64,000 nt of DNA from Leucosporidium creatinivorum. Lineage: Eukaryota; Basidiomycota; Microbotryomycetes; Leucosporidiales; Leucosporidiaceae. Positions 21,459 to 32,458 of this stretch are shown here, one piece after another. Position 1 is the first letter of the stretch. The number at the start of each line of letters is the position of its first letter. The translations under genes and the position numbers were made by a program. The notes below the pieces were generated by a model, which ran no database searches, had not been told where the DNA came from, and saw only the letters and a program-made list of their open reading frames with translations. The stretch is from contig BCKL01000005.1 of the NCBI GenBank assembly GCA_001600635.1, positions 437,581 through 501,580 on the forward strand. The letters are read 5' to 3'.

Positions 21459-22443
21459 TCATCTACTCCTGCTTCTACCCGGACTGTCCATCCTGCCCAG
21501 CTGGTACGCCTCGACCCTCCTCGCCCCCGGCTGCTCCCCGCCGAACCTCATCCGCCCATCTCCCCCGGCCATCTCATCGCCTGAGCCGAATTGCTCCAAA
21601 GCGGAGGCGGCGACGCCCATGCGGAACTCTTCTTCCTCGCCCTCGGTCAAGTCGTCAGACGAGGAGAGGTCGACTGGACGAGGGTTTTGATAGAGGAGAG
21701 GTCGATTCGGCGAAGGATTGAGCTGGACGGGAAGGGGCGGAGGATTGACCAGAGGATTGCGGAACATGCGGATGAAAAGGATGAGCTGGATGGTGGCGAG
21801 GAAGATGTTGAAGCAGGCAATCTGTCACCAAGGAGGAGGGTCAGCATGCGAACGAGGTTCGGTGAAGGTCCGAGACGAACGACGAGAGGCCCGACTCGGA
21901 ACCAGGCGTATTTGGACGGGCAGTCGACGGTACATCCCATGTTGAACACCATCTCGGGGTTAAGAGCTTTGGCCTTGAAGTACAGGACAATTAAGAGCGC
22001 CGAGGTAGCGAGCGAGCAGAACTCAAGCCGAGCGATGTCCAGGATAAGTTGGATCGGATCTTGCAAGGTGCTGTGGCGGATTTCATCAGCTGGATTTGAT
22101 CCCTACTGTCCCGAGCCGCCCTCACCGAAAGTCGTGGCTTAGCAAGCCCGTGAAGATGAGGGAGAGTAGAGCGAACGCCGCTCCTCCTCCGTATTCCCAC
22201 CAGATGACACGATGGTACAGCAGGACATATCTCCCCTGTCGAGTAGTATAGCTAGCATCCTCCCCTGCTCCCACGACATCCAGAACGACCTACAAGAAAA
22301 GCGGTGGATCCGAGCACCCCGAGCGCCCCGAGTGAAGCAGCGCAACCAGCTGCGATGAGTCCCCAAGCTTGATGTTTGACCTTGATGTGCTCTGGTAGTT
22401 GCTGGATCGCTTTGATCTCCGCCGGCGAGATGTAGGCCTCCAT
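21459..22443 (-). CDS. four-span membrane protein of unknown function
   Basis: Exons 22443-22294, 22235-22126, one starting near 22070 and a last one ending at 21459 keep frame and give about 240 residues. Four hydrophobic segments are visible: GLIAAGCAASLGALGVLGST, AAFALLSLIFTGLL, SLATSALLIVLYFKA and CFNIFLATIQLILFI. The second extracytoplasmic-type loop holds two Cys (MGCTVDCPSKYAWF), which may form a disulfide. The tail is Pro-rich and then acidic (SSSDDLTEGEEEEF), probably cytosolic. The topology recalls MARVEL/tetraspan proteins but no family motif convinces me. It is divergent from PDC, with starts 313 bp apart. Confidence 0.7.
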
Positions 22444-22756
22444 CGAGAGCGTCCAGATCAAGAGCGAAACGCATCGTTGCCTGCGAAGATGGCACCCCCT
22501 CGGACTTCTCCTGAGGCGGCTGAGCGGTCCGAGCGAGCTTGTGCTCGACTACAGAAGCACCTGCAGCACCTTCTCGGCTCTGCTTGGAGCACCTAAAAGC
22601 ATCTCGGTGGTTGCGGGGTAGCGTCATGATGGCCGAGGGAAGAGAAGCAGATTCCCTCTTCTCTCTCCCCCCATCACCTCGCGATTCAAACAGCCTGTCC
22701 AAGTACAACTCGTTCTTTCTTCCCCTCCTCCTCGTCTCCTTACTCAGCCAGCACCA

Positions 22757-25225
22757 ATGTCGTCCCCCGGCAAACTCCAGGACAACGAGGTCTACCTCGC
22801 TTCCTACCTTATTGAGAGGCTTCTCCAGCTCGGCGTTAAGTGCATGTTTGGAGTCCCTGGAGACTTCAACTTGGTCTTTCTGGACGAGGTAGAGGCTCAC
22901 CCCAAGTTCGAGTGGCTGGGATGCTGCAACGAGCTCAATTCGGGATACGCCGCCGACGGATATGCTCGCGTGAAGCAGGTGAGTCTCTCGATCCCAGCGG
23001 GCGCATAGGGTGTAGCTAACAGGCTTGCACTACAGTCCCAGGCCAACTCTACCGGCAGCAACGGCGACCGCACCACTCAGGGAGGCGTCAAAGGTTCGTC
23101 GTCGCTAGACCGAGAGTCGACCGAATCACCGCTGATTGAGATCTCTCTACAGGTCTCGCCGCCCTCTGCACCACCTTCGGAGTCGGAGAGCTCAGCGCCA
23201 TGAACGCCATCGCCGGAGCCTACTCGGAGCGAGTCCCCATCCTTCACATCGTCGGCGCTCCCTCGACCTCGGCGCAAAAGAACGGTTTCCTCCTGCACCA
23301 CACGCTCGGAGATGGCAAGTTCAACGTTTTCAAGACGGCGACTATGGGCGTCACCGCTGCTCAGGCATTCCTCGAGTCGGGCGACAATGCTGCCGAGGAG
23401 ATCGACCGAGTTCTGAGGGTCGCTCTCGAGACTGTGAGGCGCTCTCTTGCGCTCGAGCCAGACTATACAGCTGACGAGCTCACCTTAACACTGCAGGCCC
23501 GCCCTACCTACATGACTCTCCCCACCGACCTCGTCTACGCCCCCGTCTCGAAGACTCGGCTCGACACCCCCGTCATCCCTCCCGCGCCCACTGTGCACGA
23601 CAAGTCGACTCTTCCCACCGGCATCAAGCTCGAGGATGGAGATGTTGAAAAGCTCAACTTTGTTAGCGACGAGATCGAGCGTCTCTGGTCCACCGCCAAG
23701 AACCCTATCCTCATCGTGAGTTCTTCGTTAGCCGTGGTCGACTTCTCGGCTGACTTGAAGCCTTCTATCCTAGGTCGACGCTTGCGCCATCCGCTACGGA
23801 GTAGCTCATCTCGTCCGCGACCTGATTGATGCCACCAAGGTCAAGGTGAGCAGCCCACTAGACGGAAAACTCGGCTCGGCGCTGACCTCATCCACTCTTG
23901 CAGTACTTCTCCACCCCCATGGGCAAGGGAGTCATGCACGAGGATCCTACACACGGCTTCGGTGGAGTCTACGTCGGTGCCATCTCCGACCCGGACGTCA
24001 AGAAGGCTGTCGAAGCCGCCGATTTGACGATTATGGTCGGCGCGATCAAGTCCGACTTCAACACGGGCGAGTTCTCGTACGAGTTTGACACCAAGAAGCT
24101 CATCGAGCTCCACAGCGACCACACGGTCGTCCAGTACGCCGACTACCCCGGCGTCTCGTTCCACACTCTCCTTCCCGCCCTCGCTCGCTCGCTCAAGGCC
24201 AAGGAGGTGGAACCCACCGCTGAGCATGCTGGTCTCGTTCGCAAGATCCCCGATGGACCCAAGGATGAGATGGTCAAGCAAGAGGCGTTCTGGCCGCTTT
24301 GGGGACAGTTCTTCAAAGAGGACGACATCATCATCGCTGGTGAGCTTCGGACTCGTGGTCGACGCCGAGAACCGCTTGCTGATCCTTTCTTGCCATTGCA
24401 GAGACCGGAACCTCTTCGTTCGGCATGATTGATACTCCTATTCCTCGCGGCGGAACCTTCGTATCGCAGGTGAGTGGTTCTAATCGCCTTTGCGCCGAGC
24501 AGCGAGCTCACGATGCTCTTCCCCTCTGCAGGTCCTCTGGGGCTCGATTGGTTGGGCTGGAGGAGCTCTCCTGGGCTGTCTGCTTGCTGCTCGCGAGGCC
24601 GGCTACCCTCGTCGTACCATCCTCTTCATCGGCGACGGTTCTCTGTGAGTTGAAGCTGCCTCGAAGTGTCGCCGAGCTACGAGGACTGACCCGCTTCCTC
24701 GCTCCACAGCCAACTCACCGTCCAGGAGATCGCCACCATGCTGAGGCATGACCTCTGCCCCATCATTGTCCTCCTCAACAACGACGGCTGTTCGTCTCTA
24801 CCTCGACTCGATCCAGCTTCGACCGCTCGCTGACCTCCCTCATACTCTTCAACAGACGTGATCGAGCGCCTCATCCACGGCCCCGAGGCCGTCTACAACG
24901 ACATCTCGCGCTGGAAGTGGCAGGAGCTGCTCAACTTCTTCAACGCCGACGGCCACCCTCACAAGACCTGGCTCGCCGAGACTCGCGGGCAGTTCGAGGA
25001 GATTCTCGGCAACGAGGACTTCGCCAGGGCGGACAAGTGCCAGTTGATTGAGGTCAAGATGGATAGGCTCGATGCGCCCCGTGCGCTGCAGCTTCAGGCT
25101 GAGATGGTGCGTGCAGTAGTTCGGTCCTCACATCGGCCGATGCGCTCGGGACGATCTGGCGCAGAGACCGAGGCTGACTGCCTTTGCTTCTCGACCTACA
25201 GAGCGCCAAATTGAACTCCACCTAG
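22757..25225 (+). CDS. PDC1: pyruvate decarboxylase
   Basis: Thiamine-diphosphate enzyme converting pyruvate to acetaldehyde and CO2 in the cytosol. About ten exons give roughly 600 residues. The N-terminal PYR domain has the catalytic Glu context [16 protein letters not shown]. The paired active-site His are in [14 protein letters not shown]. The central domain starts near [14 protein letters not shown]. The ThDP/Mg-binding motif [16 protein letters not shown] ends with [10 protein letters not shown]. The C-terminus spliced after LQAEM reads SAKLNST, and its TAG sits at the junction with the right inverted-repeat arm. Every motif needed for activity is present. As the only fermentation gene here, it has no functional link to its neighbours. 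Confidence 0.96.
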
Positions 25226-27014
25226 CTTCTCGATACGATACACGACATCAAACACGCACCATAGACTTTTGCTGTAACCTTTCCGTTTCCGTGCTCTTCT
25301 CCGTCGAAGCTCGGCGAAGCGATGAGCCTGAGATCCACTTCGGCGCTGCCTCTGTGGGTCGTTTCAGAAGCGGCGTGGCAGCTTCCTTGAGTGCTTCAGA
25401 CGATGCTTGAGAGTCGTTTCACATGCGGCGCCCGTTAGCATGGGTTGCACCTTGTCACTCGTCTGCAACTCGACAGCCGAGGCTGGCAGCGAAGTAGCAG
25501 CTTTCNAGNGAGAGTCGNGGCCTGTACAGAGCTACAGAGCTGCAGATNCNNTNTCNNCTACAGNTNAANCCTCGGCGCGCGGGGCCACAAGATCGCCCCC
25601 GAAGTGCAACAGTCAGCCTCCCCCGCTGGCCCCCGCCGAAGCTGCTGACCGAGCTGCGATCCCCATTCGAGGCCCTCGTTTCCTCATTGAGTCAGAGATT
25701 TGTAGTGGAGGTGTTGCAGAGAGGCTTGGCTTTCTACCACACACTTGCCTGNAGCAGAACAAAAGCTGCACCGCCCTTCTGTCGCCTCCCCGAACCCACA
25801 AAACCTCACCTTCGACCCCGCCGCCGAACGCCGAGCCCCCGAGGTCTTGAGCGCCGCGCGTCCAAGTTTCGACTCTCTTCTTCCTCCAACTTTCGCTCTT
25901 CTCTCGCGTCTACAAGCTACATGCTCGCCCTGCAGCACATGGCTCTCGCACCACTCCCAACTCGCTCCTCGTCGACCGACTCCAACTCGAGCAGCACCTC
26001 CACTTCCTCCAGCTCAAGCAGCTCCAGCTCGGCGAGCAGCGTAACCTACAGTTCGACCTACCGCGTACCGACTGCACCACTCCACAACCCACTACCAGAA
26101 GGTTGGGCAGCTCACCTACACCAAGTCGCTTCAGACTACACCGACAAGGCTTCAGCAATCCTCGCCTCGTCCTCGCAGCCGATGGACAAGAAGCGCCAGA
26201 GCTCGTACACTCGCGATTTGGAGATTGCAAAGGCGATGGAATGGTTGACGGAGCATCCTCCTGTTAGGTGAGCTATTGCTAGGGCTCTGCTGCAGTACAT
26301 ATGCAGCCCAGCTGACCCTCCTTCCGCGTCTTTTCGCTCGCTCGCTCGCTTCGCAGGACCTGAGCCCTTTCGACATCGAAGCATTGGAATTCCTCGAGAC
26401 GGGCCCACGACCGACCTACATCACATCTCTGCACTCGGACTCGACTCTGCTACACCACCACCACCCTCGGCCGGCGTCAACAGCCTACACCGAACCGCCA
26501 GCACCTTCGGCGATAACGCGGCGACTCTCGATACAGCGCCTCCCAGCGTCCCAGCTCTCCTTCATACGGCCATAAGCTGCACACGTCTTCCATCTTCTTC
26601 CCACCTCTACCCATATACGCGTAGCTCGGACTGGACGACTCGCTCGGCGGTCAATTCAAACCCTCGGCGAAGGGCGATTTTGTACTTGATTAGGTGCTTG
26701 CTTGTAACGGGATGTACGTTGATAGTGACCAGATGTAGTCGAGCTGCGAAGACTCGACTTCGATGCACCGAAAAGTGAGAAGCGGGGTGTGGAGTCGAGC
26801 ATGAGGAGAAGGAGGAACCGGGGGGGCACCCTAGAGCCGAGCAAGCGAGAGAGCAAGCGAGAGCCGTTGCAAACGCAGAGGGGAAGGATCGCACTGAAAG
26901 GATGAAGAAGAGAGATCTGCTTCTCGTTGCAGTCGACGAGGGAGGAGAGAAGCGACGAAGCGAAAAGAAGGAGCGCGACCGAGGGCCGAGCTTGCAAAGG
27001 CTGAAGACGAGCTC
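25224..27014 (-). repeat. large inverted repeat, right arm
   Basis: Reverse-complement partner of 19239-21049. Its first bases overlap the PDC stop codon. The inner 1,227 bp are mirror-identical, including ambiguous bases; from 26451 outward the copies differ by substitutions and small indels. The arms enclose about 4.2 kb of unique sequence with PDC and a membrane-protein gene. Confidence 0.95.
25921..26575 (+). CDS. Ser-rich protein of unknown function, right copy
   Basis: Exon 1 25921-26262 and exon 2 26357-26575 give 186 residues. Exon 1 is identical to the left copy: leader MLALQHMALAPLPTR, poly-Ser tract, then LPEGWAAHLHQ and EIAKAMEWLTEHPP. Exon 2 starts DLSPFDIEALEFLETGPRPT, but after HSDSTL the frame differs from the left copy and ends ITRRLSIQRLPASQLSFIRP. 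The donor that keeps frame is GTTAGG; the stronger-looking GTGAGC four bases later would lead to an early stop. Which copy has the ancestral tail cannot be told from this window. Confidence 0.5.
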
Positions 27015-27230
27015 TGAGTCGGTGAGGTCGGCGCTGTACCTCGGTGGAGCTTGGTGAAGGATAGCTGGCAAGGAGCCTGCCGCGAAGCGTGGGCTTGTGA
27101 GATCAGAGCAGCGAGCGACTCGGCTCTTAAGCTACTCTCGCCGCTCTCCCATGGACCGCTCGGCGCTCCCCTTCGCTCTCCTTCTGCATGCGCTGGCTCA
27201 AATGAGTTGAGCTCTTCCTCTCTTGCCGTA
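26576..27230. other. outer part of right repeat arm and flank
   Basis: Mostly diverged inverted-repeat sequence to about 27014, then short unique DNA before the stop of the phospholipase gene. No convincing coding frame. Confidence 0.4.
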
Positions 27231-28815
27231 CTACCAACCACCTCCCTCCTCTCTCCTCTCCTCACCCCTCCTCCTCCACCCCACCTCATTCTCCAGCTCC
27301 CCAATCACATTCCTCAAGCTCCCCATCTCCCAATACCCTCCCACGAACCCAACATACAACATCGTCGCTCCTCCCACTCCATTGGCAATACCTAGGAGGA
27401 CCCAGATCCAGTTGAGGTACTTCAGAGGCTGATAGCTCGCTGCGAGGCAAAGCGCCGGGATGAGAAGGAGGGAGAGGGCGAAGAACCGGAGGTGAGTGTT
27501 GGAGAGGGTGGAGGTGTGGGAGTAGCAGAGGCGGAGGGTGGAGAGAAGATGGAGGAGGTCTTCTGTGCCGAGTTCTGGTGGTGGAGGGGGCAGGGCGGAG
27601 ATGAGAGAGGAGGCAGAGGTAGGGATGAAGGAGAGGGTCGACTCGAGGCCAAAGTGGTCGGAGTAGGAGACGCTGAGGCCAGGTACTAGCTCGGTGAGGA
27701 CGATTTCGGTCCCTTCACAGCGCATGACGAACCCGCTGGCTAGAGGTGAGCGGTAGAGAACATAGTCGAGTCGTTTGCCGCCTCGGATGACTGTCTCGTC
27801 CCGAGGTCCTCGTTTGGCGAGTTTGGGGATGGAGTAGGTGTTGAGAGGAGAGTCGCAGGTGATGCCATGTTGTAGCATGACTTGTTCGGGGGAGAGGGAG
27901 CGGTGCGTGGAGGAAGTGATGCTCGGCGGTTCGGGGTGGGTGGTGGAGAAGGCATCGAGGAGGGAGCCGTGCTGGGTGAGGATGCGCATGATGATGCTGT
28001 AGGGCTGGGAGTTGAAGTCTCCGGTCTGTGTGTATGAGTCTTAGTAATGTAGCGACGTGAGAATTAGCGGAACGACTGACCACCAGGACATGCCTCCCCC
28101 GCTCGGCCTTCTCCCTCACAATCTTGGCCAACTCCCACGCCTGCGCTACTCGGTGCGCACCCTCCACTCCCTCTCCTTCTCCTCCTGGTGCATACATATG
28201 CGAGTTCAACACATCTACCAGCCCCACGCCCTCGACTTGAACCGTCACTCCGCATACCGACTTGCCGGCAAAGAAGTCGCCTTCGATGAAGTGAAGGGGG
28301 TGGCCGTTGAGCGAGTAGGGGTGGATGAAGGAGGAGTGAATAGGGTGCGCTGAGAGGATGGCAAGGCCGGAACCGATGGCGCCGCTGTGGAGGAGAGGTG
28401 AGCTCGGTCTGGAGTAGAGAGGCAGAGGACAGGCGCACCTGTAGAAGAAGCGACTGAACGGCAGTCCCGCCTCCTTAGCTCTAGCAGCTACTACATCGAA
28501 GTCTGCTCGGACCCAAATCTCCTGCAGGGCGATTACGTCGTAGCCGCCTCGTGTTGCTGGCGCTGGCAGGTCGTCGCTGCTCCGATCCGAGTGGTAGGAA
28601 GCCCGAGAGGCTGCAGTAGAGTTGGTATTGCCGATCCAATCTGCTATCGCTAGCAGCCGCTCCCTCCGCTTGTCGGCGACGTATTTTAATCCCCTGCGCG
28701 ACGAGAGCTGACGGTGAGCTCAGAGCCAGGGAGTTGGAGAGGATGCAGCTCACCAGCAATTGAGGGTAAGCACGCGTAGTTGCTGCAGAGGCGGCTCTGT
28801 AGCGTAATCGTCCAT
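27231..28815 (-). CDS. ISC1: inositol phosphosphingolipid phospholipase C (neutral sphingomyelinase family)
   Basis: Mg-dependent enzyme of the exonuclease/endonuclease/phosphatase fold that cleaves complex sphingolipids to ceramide. Family landmarks in order: LRVLTLNCWGLKYVADKR across the first intron, DVIALQEIWV with the metal-binding Glu, LNSHMYAPGGEGEGVEGAHR, TGDFNSQPYSIIM, RLDYVLYRSP and the catalytic Asp-His in SVSYSDHFGLEST. Two hydrophobic spans near the C-terminus (FFALSLLLIPALCLAA and WVLLGIANGVGGATMLYVGF) match the membrane anchor of fungal Isc1. Four or five exons, about 450 residues. The start ATG overlaps an ATG on the other strand within CATG at 28813-28816. Confidence 0.87.
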
Positions 28816-28942
28816 GTCGAGTCTGAGCCGAAGAAAGCGTCGGAAGCCAAGAGCGATGGAGCGCGCGTTTCGCAGCTCTCCCTCTTGCCGTCTCCTGCTC
28901 GCTGCTCGTCTGCACCGCTTCAGCTCTCGCTCGAGATCAAAA

Positions 28943-31215
28943 ATGGATTTCGGCGACATTTCCTCGCAATTGGACGAGATCTCACTCGGCGAATCTCCCT
29001 CCCGCTCGCCTACAGCAGCGTCGCCCCCTCCTTGGGACACGCAGCAAGCTGAGGAGACCGACCTGGCTTCAACGGAGGATCATCTACAGCCCGAACAACC
29101 TCCCAGAGATGGGGACATTGGTAGTCCACCACGAGACACTCCTACAGCTCCCTCAGAAGCAGCAGAGGGCCCCCACTCCGACGCGTCGCTGGAGCAGCCG
29201 GAACAGCTGCAGGACGAGGAGGAAGAGCAGGGCTTCGAGCCTGTGACGCTGGGAGAGGAGGGGGAAGATGTACCGCCAAGTAGCAGCAGCTACACGAGCC
29301 CACCTTCGACCACCGCCTCGGCTCCAACTCCCCCTCTGAGCGACAGCACCTCGACCACTCCCGCCGAGGCTTCCTCTTCCGCTCTTCCTCCTCCTCTCGC
29401 TTCACCAACACTGCAAGTCGACACTAAAGCGACCCTTCCTATCTCAGCCGAAGCCGTCGCTCCCACTTCGCCTACCTCTCCTCGCAAGTCGGTCGACGCT
29501 GGATCGGCAAAACAGCCGAGGCTGGGGACCAGCACACCGAATGTACTGCAGAAGCTAGTGTCGATGACGAGGCAACGAGATCTGCCACCCAAGGCCAAAG
29601 AGGAGGAGGTGAGTCGTAGGATCCCTCGGTTCTAGTTCCGCGCGCGCTCTCGGCGACGTGGTGAAAAGAGCACACAAGCTGATCCTACGTCCTCCCACAC
29701 TCACAGAAGAAACACCTTCGCGAGCTCGAAGAGATGCGCACCGCCGCCAAAGAAGCCGGTCCGTACTCTCTCTTCCCTTCCCCTTCCTTCCTCGGCTGAC
29801 CCTCTCGCCTCCTTCAGAGAAACGTCGTCTCGCCTCCCTCGAATCCGCCCGCAGCCTCCGCACCGCCCGCCTCGCCTCCGCCTTCCCCACCTGGGAATCC
29901 TCCATCCTCCCCAACTGGCGCGTCGTCCTTCACGCCGACGCCGAAGGGACCGCCCTCCGAAAGCTCTGGTGGGAGGGCACGATGCCAGTGAGATGGAGGG
30001 GCAGGCTTTGGGGATTATGTATTGGAAATGGGCTGGCTGTCTCCAAGGGGAGCTATGCTAGTCATCTTGGGAGGGCGAGGAAGGGGGTGGAAGAGGGGCA
30101 ACGGAATTGGGCGGAGGCGATGGACAGGCTGGAGAGGGATGTGGAGGACACGCTGCCGACGCTCAAGCTGTTCCAGAAAGGTGGGGTCATGCATCAGGAG
30201 TTGGTGGACGTGCTGTTGGCGTACACGGCTTACGCGGCAAGCGTGGATTTGAAGGCGCCAAGATATGTATGTAGGGCTGGCTCCTTCCTTCTCTTCGGCT
30301 CGCTGACACACGCTCCCTTTCATAGCCAACGGGCATAGCTTGCCCAGCAGCCATGCTGTACGTCCCATCGTCTTCCCCTGCTTGTCCCTCGGCGCTGGCT
30401 CGTGCTGACCTCTCTCACTCCTCAGACTCGTCAATATGCCCGCCCCCGACGCCTGGGTCTCGCTCGTCAACCTGGTCAACAAGAGCTACCTCAAGAGCTT
30501 CTACAGCGAGGATACCGAGGAGGTGAGCCTCTCTCTCTCTCTGCTCGCTCGACGCTCGCAGCTGATGCTAGATGCGGACGGCAGTGCGAGGCATATTGCA
30601 GGATCTTCGACACCCTCCTTGCTGATAGCATGCCCAAGATCTACGAGAGTAAGTCGCTCTATTCTCCTTCTTGAGTCGAGCTGCTCCCGGGCCCGAAAGC
30701 TCACCTTCCTCCCTCGGCGCACGCAGACTTCAGCAAAGAGGTCGTCCGCCCGGCCTTGTACCTTGTTCCGTGGCTTACCTCCGTATACGTACGTCGCTCC
30801 AGTGCTCTCTTCGACCGCTTCCACCACGCTGACCTTGCTCTCTCGCTCGCAGGTCCGCTTCCTCCCCCTCGACCTCTCAACTCGCCTCTTCGACATCTTC
30901 CTCCTCCAAGGCGACTCCTTCCTCTTCCGCGTTGCCCTCGTCCTCCTCCAAATCCTCGAACCCCGACTCTTCAACCCCGTACAAGAAGAGCTGGACGCCG
31001 TCTTCAAGGGCGAGGATCGAGGAGCGGTGGCGATTGTGAGGCGGCAGAAGACTGCTGGGGCTGGCGGAGAAGAAGATGGCCGAGTGGAGGTAGAGGATGT
31101 GTATACGGAAATGGGGGTGACGGAGGAGGCGGTGTTTAGAGGGTTGGAGGAGATGGTGTGGAGAGAGGAGACTTGGGTGAGGTTGGTGACGAGGGAGCTG
31201 CCTGAGGCGGATTGA
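28943..31215 (+). CDS. TBC-domain (Rab GAP-like) protein, TBC1D12/14 type
   Basis: Start taken at 28943 (MDFGDISSQLDE); an in-frame ATG at 28814 would add 43 Arg-rich residues. The first ~220 residues are acidic and Ser/Pro-rich, followed by a helical KKHLRELEEMRTAAKEA. The TBC domain reads LWWEGTMPVRWRGRLWGLCI, DTLPTLKLFQKGGVMHQELV, then VRFLPLDLSTRLFDIFLLQG and DSFLFRVALVLLQILE. Order and spacing match TBC1D12/14. The two catalytic fingers look absent: the IxxDxxR Arg position is Asp (RDVEDTLP), and the YxQ motif reads YPT across an intron. It may bind a Rab without stimulating GTP hydrolysis. Seven or eight exons; divergent from ISC1. Confidence 0.82.
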
Positions 31216-32373
31216 GCGGGTAGACGTGCGTGAGGGAGGGAATGCATTTGGACACTAGTTGTGCATGTTGTGCTACATCTCTCTTGCGGTGGGAAGGAGA
31301 AGAGCAAGCGCATTCGGCGGAGGCGATCTCCAACTCGGCGCTCAGACGACCCCTCGTCACTTGCTCGGGTGTCTCGTGCTTGCTCTTCGGCAAGGCTACC
31401 GCTATCTCCATGGCGATACGCCTCTGTGTGCCCCGATTTCTCTTAGCTCCGAGAGACGGGACTACTCGTGTGCAAGCGCCGCGCCGAGTTTCGGCGGTTC
31501 GCTCAGTCCTCTCGCAAGAAGGGAGGCGGGAGGCGTCACACCGTCGTCACTCTGACTCTGATCCAAGACTTTCAAGGTGTATCGTACTGCGCTGCAGCAC
31601 CGCCATGTCTCGCGGAGCGCGGGTCGAAGAGCAGTTCGGCGGGGAGTGAGGCGATGAGCTTCTGCGACGGGGAAGGGCATCGGGGAGAGGCAGTCCCGTT
31701 GATTGCACGCAGCTTGCGGGGAGTCGAGAGGTCTCAAGTCTGATGTCCTGTACTGTGGGCGAGCAGCATGGAAGACGAAAGGCGCGAGACAGCTGGGGCA
31801 TTGTCGGCCGAGCAGCGAGCGCCGCCGCCGAAGCAGGTAAGTTGAATTGCTGAGCACGGGGAGGGGGCGATGGGGCGATGTCTAGAGGGACGAGACAGTC
31901 TGATACCCAGCTACATCGGCAAGGGATCTGCCCAGAACCCTTCGTGTCTTGAGCTTCTCCCCGCCTCTGCTCAGGGCAAGCTCTCGCCGCCGAGCTGCGA
32001 GGTCTCATCCGGTGTCTCACAGAACTTTTGTCGTCGGCGAAGAACACCGAGGAGATTCTGCACATCGCTTCCGACGATCCTTTACGTCAATCGAGCACTC
32101 GAGGCGAGGCGAGGCGGTACGGAGGTGCTCTGGAGAGATCGACACTGTACAAGGCTTGCCGAGGCGCAACGAACAAGGCTCGGTTCGCAGCTCAATTCGC
32201 CGCAACTCTCGCCGAGAAAGGCTTGGACTGATGTGAACGAGGTTGCAAGAGGGGCCTGTCGGCAGACAGGAAGACTGAAGAAGTGGGAGGGTTCGGCGAT
32301 GAGGAAAGAGGGCAATGCGACAGGGTATCTATCTCGAGTGAGAGTCTACACGAGTGGGTGGGGAAAGGCTACA

Positions 32374-32425
<52 letters not shown>

Positions 32426-32458
32426 GAAAGATACACCAGGAAGTAGGAGACCAAAGCA
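31216..32458. other. intergenic with a 51-bp poly-G run
   Basis: About 1.2 kb between the convergent ends of the TBC gene and the priA-like gene. Several short frames are open on both strands but none has splice sites or composition that I would defend. The only clear structure is the homopolymer at 32374-32424. Confidence 0.4.
32374..32424 (+). repeat. 51-bp homopolymer of G
   Basis: An uninterrupted run of G, preceded by CTACA and followed by TGAAAG. It lies 35 bp past the stop of the minus-strand priA-like gene, so it would be poly-C in that transcript's 3' end. A run of 49 G lies at 60031-60079. Confidence 0.98.

Noticed and set aside
25407-25850. 147-residue frame in the right repeat arm (and its mirror in the left arm)
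   Set aside because: It crosses the N cluster, has no splice logic and overlaps the upstream region of the Ser-rich gene.
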